DNA of 64,000 nucleotides from Chlorops oryzae (lineage: Eukaryota; Arthropoda; Insecta; Diptera; Chloropidae): NCBI GenBank assembly GCA_020466095.1, contig CM035807.1, positions 109,886,906 to 109,950,905 of the forward strand. Reading direction: 5' to 3'. Position numbers and translations under genes: made by a program. Position 1 is the first letter of the stretch, and every line of letters starts with the position of its first letter. This document shows, in pieces, positions 58,060 to 64,000 of this stretch. The notes under the pieces are model-generated. The model searched no databases. It saw nothing but the letters and a program-made list of their open reading frames with translations, and was not told where the DNA came from.

Positions 58060-60585
58060 GTCCTGGCCCGGGGGAACATCCATTTAATACTCTTTTCTCC
58101 CTTCTCGCTTACTCTTTCTATTAAGCCGCTTACTTCTCTCTCTGTGATGTCCAACTTATCGCTCTTCGCGATGGATCTTGCGCGATCTACGAGTTCTTCA
58201 AGGATAATTTTTTTTTTTAATTTCTCATTAATTTATTTTGAGCGTAAAATTTAATCCTTTTTTCACTCGTATCATACCTCATAAGATTCTTATCAAAATT
58301 CCTAAGGAACTAAGGAATATTATATACCCCCTCCCCACCCCATGTATTATTCCATTGCTTGCACAGCAAATGTCCTTGGAAATTGACAGATATTCTATCA
58401 GTCGCAGCAATGAAATCGAGGGTTGTGCATATGAAGCGAAAACTCCGATCTCGAAGAGCTTACTCCATTCTTTTTGACATCTCCCTCAGGAAAATATCTT
58501 CCTTTGGACTGATAAAATTTAAACGGATCCCTTGGCAATCCCGTCCAGAGAAGCTATCGCTGCATATAACGACGACTATCTTCAAATAATATCGATACAG
58601 CCGCTGGCCAGTCTCTAACTTGGTTCAAAATCTCTCATTCCTCCGGCTCATTGATCATTATTAATGAATCATCCATAATTGCCGCAATTTTTGTGGCCTA
58701 AAGGTCTTTACAACAATGAGCTTACAAGCATATTTACCTTTAAAGTCTAATTCACGGACGAAGAATAGAAAATTGTTTTAGGGGAAAGATCGCTTCATTA
58801 ATTAAGTAAAGCTTTCCATTCATCCGCTAGGTGGCTATTCTTTTTTTTCTTTTTGGTCTAACTATTTGTCTATCCACCTCGTTAAATGATTCGTAGATTC
58901 GTCCAATGGCTACTTACTCTTCTCTTCATCTGCCTTGTTTCTCCTTCCCCCAAGCCCTCCCCACTTTGCCATGATCGAACCGTAATTAAATTTTAACTGT
59001 CAAATGTAATTAATTCAAAAAAAAAAAAAAAGAAAATGGTTGTAGAAAAGAGGGGCAGCAAAATATTTCATTTGCATATGTGGAACAGAAATCGGAGACT
59101 CGAATACAACCGAGAGAGGGACCTGAACGATTAAGCTTCTTAGATTTCTTTGGTGCCGTTTCTTTCATAAGGGGCTAGCGTTGATCAATAACTGATCATC
59201 GATGCTATGAAAAGTGCCGTGCCGTGTCCGTGTTGTACCGTGTGCTGTCGTGCTGAGCGATGCTGTATGTCTGTATGGGATTTGCTGCTCGATTACGTTG
59301 ACCTCATGTGAAAGTTCAGCTCAAAAGCGAGACGAAAAAAAATTCCTCGGAGTCAAAGTCTTCAAGCCGAATCGCATCAACTAAACAGACAGACGCACAA
59401 AATAGACAACACACACAGTGTCAGTTTTGCCAGCGATAGTCAAATACATAATAAATAAAAACAAAATTTTAATCAAAAAACATGAAGCCGAGTGCGAAAT
59501 CGGGGAAAATCCGTTAGTGCTGACGCTTCAACTCCGCTTTATTAATGTCGATTAATCATAAAAGATATTGGAATTCAAGGGTCAAGTGGCGATAAACAAG
59601 AATGTATGTGACCCAAAAAAAAATTTGTTCAACAAAATTTGTGCTATTCTTAGCACAAATTGAAAAGAGAAAAAAAAAAATTCATAAGTTTGCACAACCT
59701 TGTCTATGAATGGGTTAAAATGGGGACTTGTCGTCTTAAAAGAGTTTTTCTTCCATGAGGACAAAGCTCTTATTCCATTAAATAATTGTCTCCTGCTGTC
59801 TGATCGTTACACAGCAGTTGACCAAGAGTTCACCAAACAGCAGAGAGACCAAGAGAGTATTGCCCATTAGAAGCACCTCCGGACAGCTGGGGATCTAGAG
59901 AAGTTGAAGGTATTGGGACATTTTTCTCCAATAGACCCAACATTATAGGTACATTAGCATGTACTGGTGCCCTTTATGGGAGTGATTTTTCCATCTCTTA
60001 GACCAATGTGTAGATCCGCTATTGACGCTAGGTATAACCATTCCCGGCTTTAAATGGTCGAAGGACTTTTTCACTGTGATTGTTTAATTTTCTAAAATTA
60101 TATAGACCAAATATTTTTCCCCAATCATAAAACCGGGCTTGAGTGAATTTTGTATGGAACAAACATGTATCCGTTTGCTATCAATGAAGTCGAACTTATT
60201 AGATTTGATACAGCAAAACTAATAAGTTCATTTAGATATTTAATTTTCTCATCTTATTTTAAAAAATTTATTAGACATATGGGGTACCAAATTAAAGGAA
60301 ATCGATTCAGCATTTTGAATAAAATAAAAAATTTGGATGTTAATAGGACCTTTTTCATACCAAAATGGCTCTCAAAGTCAAAAAATGTTTAAAAAATTTT
60401 AAAATTTTGACTTTGAAGGCTCGAATATCCTTGAAGCTGCAATAAAGTGTAAGACTAGTTTATACGCCTAGAAAGGTCTGACAATTCTCTGACGAATTGC
60501 ATTAAAATTTTTATCTTGCATTTAAACGTTTAGGCGTGAAAATTTTTTTTCTGAAACAACTGCAAATTTCTTTCGTTCCCTTATA
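58060..60585. other. Non-coding stretch
   Basis: AT-rich, no supported gene. 60330-60400 contains an inverse copy of text at about 2995-3040 (GACTTTG.AAGCCATTTTGGT). Confidence 0.5.
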
Positions 60586-60617
60586 ACTCTTCAGGGGTGC
60601 ATTTTGGAGCCCCCCCA

Positions 60618-60705
60618 CTCCCATACGGTTTTTTGTTCACAATGACCTTCTCTATCAACCCTATAGAGGAAAGCACTCAGCTACGGAACACCCTGTATAT
60701 GAAAA
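60618..60705 (+). repeat. Dispersed repeat shared with 3205-3275
   Basis: Both contain TTTTGTTCACAATGACC and end with GGAACACCCTGTATA. The second string is a common end of dispersed arthropod repeats. Class not assigned. Confidence 0.6.
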
Positions 60706-60970
60706 TTCAGTCGACTAAAATTCCGATTTCGACAGCTATCGGATTCTATGACAACCCTGATTGTCAAATAATTCCCTTTTTTTCCCCATTTTTCATGGAA
60801 CATATCACAAAGGGATCACATGGTATCACTGTGCGGAGAACAATGGAACCAAAACTTTCGCCTTTAGCCAGAAGTTATTCTCTAGATGAGGTTTCAAGAA
60901 GTCAGGACGAAAATTTTGCAAAATGGATCCATTTCAAGTACTCTAATCGCACGTTTTCTCTTCATTTCAG

Positions 60971-61081
60971 GACGCTCCAAGAAGTCCAGCTCCAAAAAAG
61001 AAGTCGCTATCGTTTGAGGCACACTACGAACTACCTTTAACCAGAAAAATAAAAAAAATATCCAAAGACGCATTTGGCAAT
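60971..61081 (+). CDS. Putative internal coding exon of an unrecognised gene
   Basis: A 111-bp exon (37 codons, phase 0 at both ends) is bounded by an excellent acceptor, TTTTCTCTTCATTTCAG, with a CTAAT branch-point match about 25 nt upstream, and a strong donor, AAT|GTAAGTATG at 61082. Only one of the three frames is open; the other two have stops. The peptide starts DAPRSPAPKKKSLSFEAHYE and continues with a basic TRKIKKISK stretch, so it is probably a cytoplasmic or nuclear segment with a possible nuclear localisation signal (PKKKS). I do not recognise the protein. Neighbouring exons are not found in the window, so it is likely a small exon in a gene with long introns, perhaps alternatively spliced. 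Confidence 0.55.
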
Positions 61082-62994
61082 GTAAGTATGTACATATATA
61101 TATGCAGTTAATTTAGTGTTTAAATCTCGCAGTGGAAACGTCGTCTAATTCGATTAAAATTTTTTTTTTTTTTTTTTTTTTTAAATTATAAATAATTGAA
61201 ATTGCCATCAAGTTTGCGTCTGCTTGAAACGGGAATGGGTTAATTTATGCATTGATTGCGATAGACCTTCAGCTACTTGCAGGCTTAAGCCGCCCATTGT
61301 ATTTGAAGTACCATTGTAGCTAGTTAAGCATCCCGTACAATGAACGTATCATCGTCTCATGTGGGTTAACAATCGGCCGGAGGTCGCCCGTTTGCCCGTT
61401 CGCCAGTTCGCAAATTCGCAAATTCACATTAAGGAGAAGCGAAGAAAGCGCTTGACTTTAATCAGCGCTGATCTTCAGAGCTCTGAATTGAAGCCCATCG
61501 GATCGTCGGGCGTTTTTTTTTTTTTTTGTGCGCCTTTAATCGGTTCTAGTGCAGCGACCGAGGACGTTCTGTTCCCCCGCGCGTGTGACGCAAGCCGCGC
61601 AGATTCGCAATGGAATCAATTAACCGAATGCCGCAAGTACCTACATACTACTCAGCCCCGAACAAAACCGAATCGAATCAAAACGAAACAAAACGAAAAA
61701 AATCGAAATTAAACGAAAACTGCGATTCACATTTAATTAACCCGTGGAAGTAAAAGCTCTGGAAATCAAACGAAATTTCCAGCTTTTATTTTTATCTTAA
61801 TTTTTTTTATTTTTTATTATGTATTTGATTAACATTTTCGCTCGAGTTCCGCGTGCCTCGTGGCCGGGTATTCTTAAATATTCTTTCCGTTCATGCGCGC
61901 AGCACAATTGGGCAGCAGCAGCAGCAGCAGCATTTTTTTTTAGATCTTCAATTGTTCGGCACTTGAGCGCAACATTTTTGGATTGGCTATAGGCATCGAT
62001 TGTGTTCATTATTTGATTTTTCAATTTTTTGTACTTTTCGTCTTTCATTTTTATTTCTATGCTTTATTTTCTTTTCATTTCGATAAGATTGAATTGTTTT
62101 CGCTGTGATTTCGTGGCGCTTAAAGTTTCCATTGCACGCAAAAGATCTCGCTTTGATCTCGAGAAGTTTCAATTGCTGCCGGGGGCATTTCAATTGAATT
62201 TTATGAAGTTTGAAACGATTCCTTTTTTTTTGCATTGAAATGGATTTTAATTTAAAAATATTATTCGAGATTAATTTGCTATTATTTGAATTTTTTCGCT
62301 CTTTTATGCTTTAGTGTCTGGTTTCAATAGGTTTCAATTTTAAATTCAATGATCTTGATCATTTCTGACTAAGGTTAACTAATCAAAATAATAGCAATAG
62401 CAATTCAAATACACAGTGCAACTTTTTAGGTTTAAGTTAGATTAATGGTTCTGTCTTATATAGACACACTTTTGTTGTGTTACCCTATAGAGGTGAACAC
62501 CTATCTCTAGAACCATTTTGAGCTAGCGATTTGGGTAATATTTAGCGAGTGCAAGTCCCTTGGGGAATCTGTCTTAAAAAGAAAACCTTTTCCTTGAAAA
62601 CGCAGGGCATTGCAGCAAAGGGTGCTGTGGAGATTCTTCTTCATCATCTACTTGAGAGAATCTGAAATGAAGCGATGTTCTACTTTGTAGTCTCACCACA
62701 AGAGCTCACAGTGGACAGTGATCAGTTATGATTCCGACTACCACGGATAGGTGCAAAACGTTAATTGTAAAAAAAATTTCACTGGTTGTGTGTAACACCC
62801 AGAACCAGTCGAGATAGACCATACAAAATATATATAGAAATGATCAGCGTCCCCAGGAGGTTCAATTTAGCCATGTCCGTCTGTCTGTCTGTCTGTTCTG
62901 TATACAGTTATCTTATCGAAGGAGTCAAGCTATCTCGACAAAATTTGGTATGCGTGCTAACGGGAACATGAGTAAGAACGAGTTCGAGAATGGA
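61082..62994. other. Non-coding stretch, probably intron of the exon at 60971-61081
   Basis: AT-rich with a T run (61160-61182), a CAG run (61914-61932) and, from about 62800, a dispersed repeat with CCGTCTGTCTGTCTGTCTGT. No other exon recognised. Confidence 0.45.
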
Positions 62995-63445
62995 CCCGAT
63001 CGGACTATTTTTAGGGGTACCTCCAGTACTAGGGTCTGTTACGAAAATCACAAAAACTGCTCTAAAATCAAAGTTTTTCAAGATATTTTGATGAAAGTTG
63101 ATATTTGAACATATTTAAAGGCCAGTATTATTATTTCCAAAAATTGAAAAAGTGGGCGTGGCAGAAGGGCGGTTTTCGAAAATTGTCTCCTTCACCCGAA
63201 ATTCAAATGGGACTTGAGCGAACTTTGGCACTTATGCTTCCTTTCTAGCCTTAAATATCCTTCCAAAAAATTTCCTTGATCGGTCAATTTTTAAGGGTAC
63301 CTCCAGTACTAGGGTCTGTCACAAAAATTCCAAAACTGCCTCAAAATCGGACTTTTTCGAAATATTTTAATGCAACTTAGAATTTGAGCGTATATTTAAG
63401 CCTCCGATTAGATTTCAAAAAAAATTGGAAAAGTGGGCGTGGCAA
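62995..63445 (+). repeat. Diverged tandem duplication, about 280-bp unit
   Basis: Unit 1 (from 62995) and unit 2 (from 63277) share GATCGG.C.ATTTTTA.GGG, ACCTCCAGTACTAGGGTCTG and AAAAGTGGGCGTGGCA, in the same order and 280-281 bp apart. Part of a dispersed repeat that ends near a T run at 63595-63613. Confidence 0.8.
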
Positions 63446-64000
63446 ACGGGCAGTTTTCATAAGGAAATTTAACAAATGTCGGTATATGGGGCCCTCATGG
63501 CCTTAAATAACTCTTGATATGAAAAACTATTTAAACATGTGAGTCTATGTCGGGTATTCTATTGTCAGGCTCGCCTGACTATAACACCCTTACTTTTTTT
63601 TTTTTTTTTTTTTATGATCTCAAAAATGTGTGATCTCGTAACCCGTTCAATATTTAAATTTTTTATCTATGACAAAGTTTTAGTCCTAGACTCATTAAAA
63701 ATAGGTATAGTTTAAGTACTAACTGACTTGAAAAAACTCCGTCTAGTAGGTGAAAATTTAAAAATCTCAAAAATGTTACGTTCTTTTCACCTCCTTTTCT
63801 GGCCCATAGCTCCCAAGCCAATAGGAATATTTGAAAAAAATCTTGATTGAAATATTGAAAATTCATAAGGAAACAACTTCTTGAAGTACAGGAACTGCAT
63901 CTGAGCGCCCCTTAATACCGTTTTGCTACTGCAAAGCTGAACAATTTTTACCAAAAAATTCTCCTTTGAATATGCTCAAAATTTTTCATCCAGCTGAGAT
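63446..64000. other. Non-coding end of window
   Basis: Contains TGTCAGGCTCGCCTGACTAT near 63563, a short palindromic end seen in dispersed fly repeats, followed by a T run. No gene. Confidence 0.5.

Overview
The window looks like nuclear DNA of a higher (schizophoran) fly, most likely an acalyptrate such as a tephritid fruit fly. The reasons are a gene with the vitelline membrane (VM) cysteine signature, fly-type splice sites and codon preference, very AT-rich long non-coding stretches, and a dense population of small inverted-repeat transposons. The species assignment is inference. Nothing points to bacterial, viral or plasmid DNA, so there are no operons, CRISPR arrays or ribosome binding sites.

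Only two genes are secure. At 21.85-22.42 kb (+) is a compact single-exon vitelline membrane protein gene with TATA box, secretion signal, CX7CX8C core and poly(A) signals. At 54.0-55.8 kb (-) is an intact intronless gene for a PDK1-type kinase with a C-terminal PH domain. It is probably a retrocopy, and a hAT-like element lies just upstream of it. Less certain are an unrecognised two-exon 130-residue gene at 25.75-26.30 kb (-), a first coding exon at 11.76-11.85 kb (-), and an internal coding exon at 60.97-61.08 kb (+). The last two suggest that parts of the window are introns of large genes whose other exons are far away or outside.

The rest is repeats and unassigned AT-rich DNA. Several elements can be defined to the base. 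There is an 18-bp-TIR element with a perfect 8-bp duplication at 10.2 kb, and two TTAA-flanked piggyBac-type MITEs at 23.9 and 24.4 kb, the second with its empty site preserved in a duplicated segment at 27.0 kb. TTA-flanked Harbinger-type elements lie at 29.8 and 34.7 kb, the latter nested inside another MITE. A hAT-type element with a near-perfect 8-bp duplication lies at 56.0 kb. A long foldback sits at 49.5-50.0 kb, and four copies of a pogo/Tigger-like family are scattered through the window. Simple-sequence blocks include a 0.55-kb GA array at 13.4 kb, a 1.15-kb polypurine GATAGAAA block at 38.7 kb, and an interstitial TTAGG array at 8.4 kb.

No functional interaction between the two secure genes can be read from the sequence. 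One is an eggshell component and the other a growth-factor signalling kinase.
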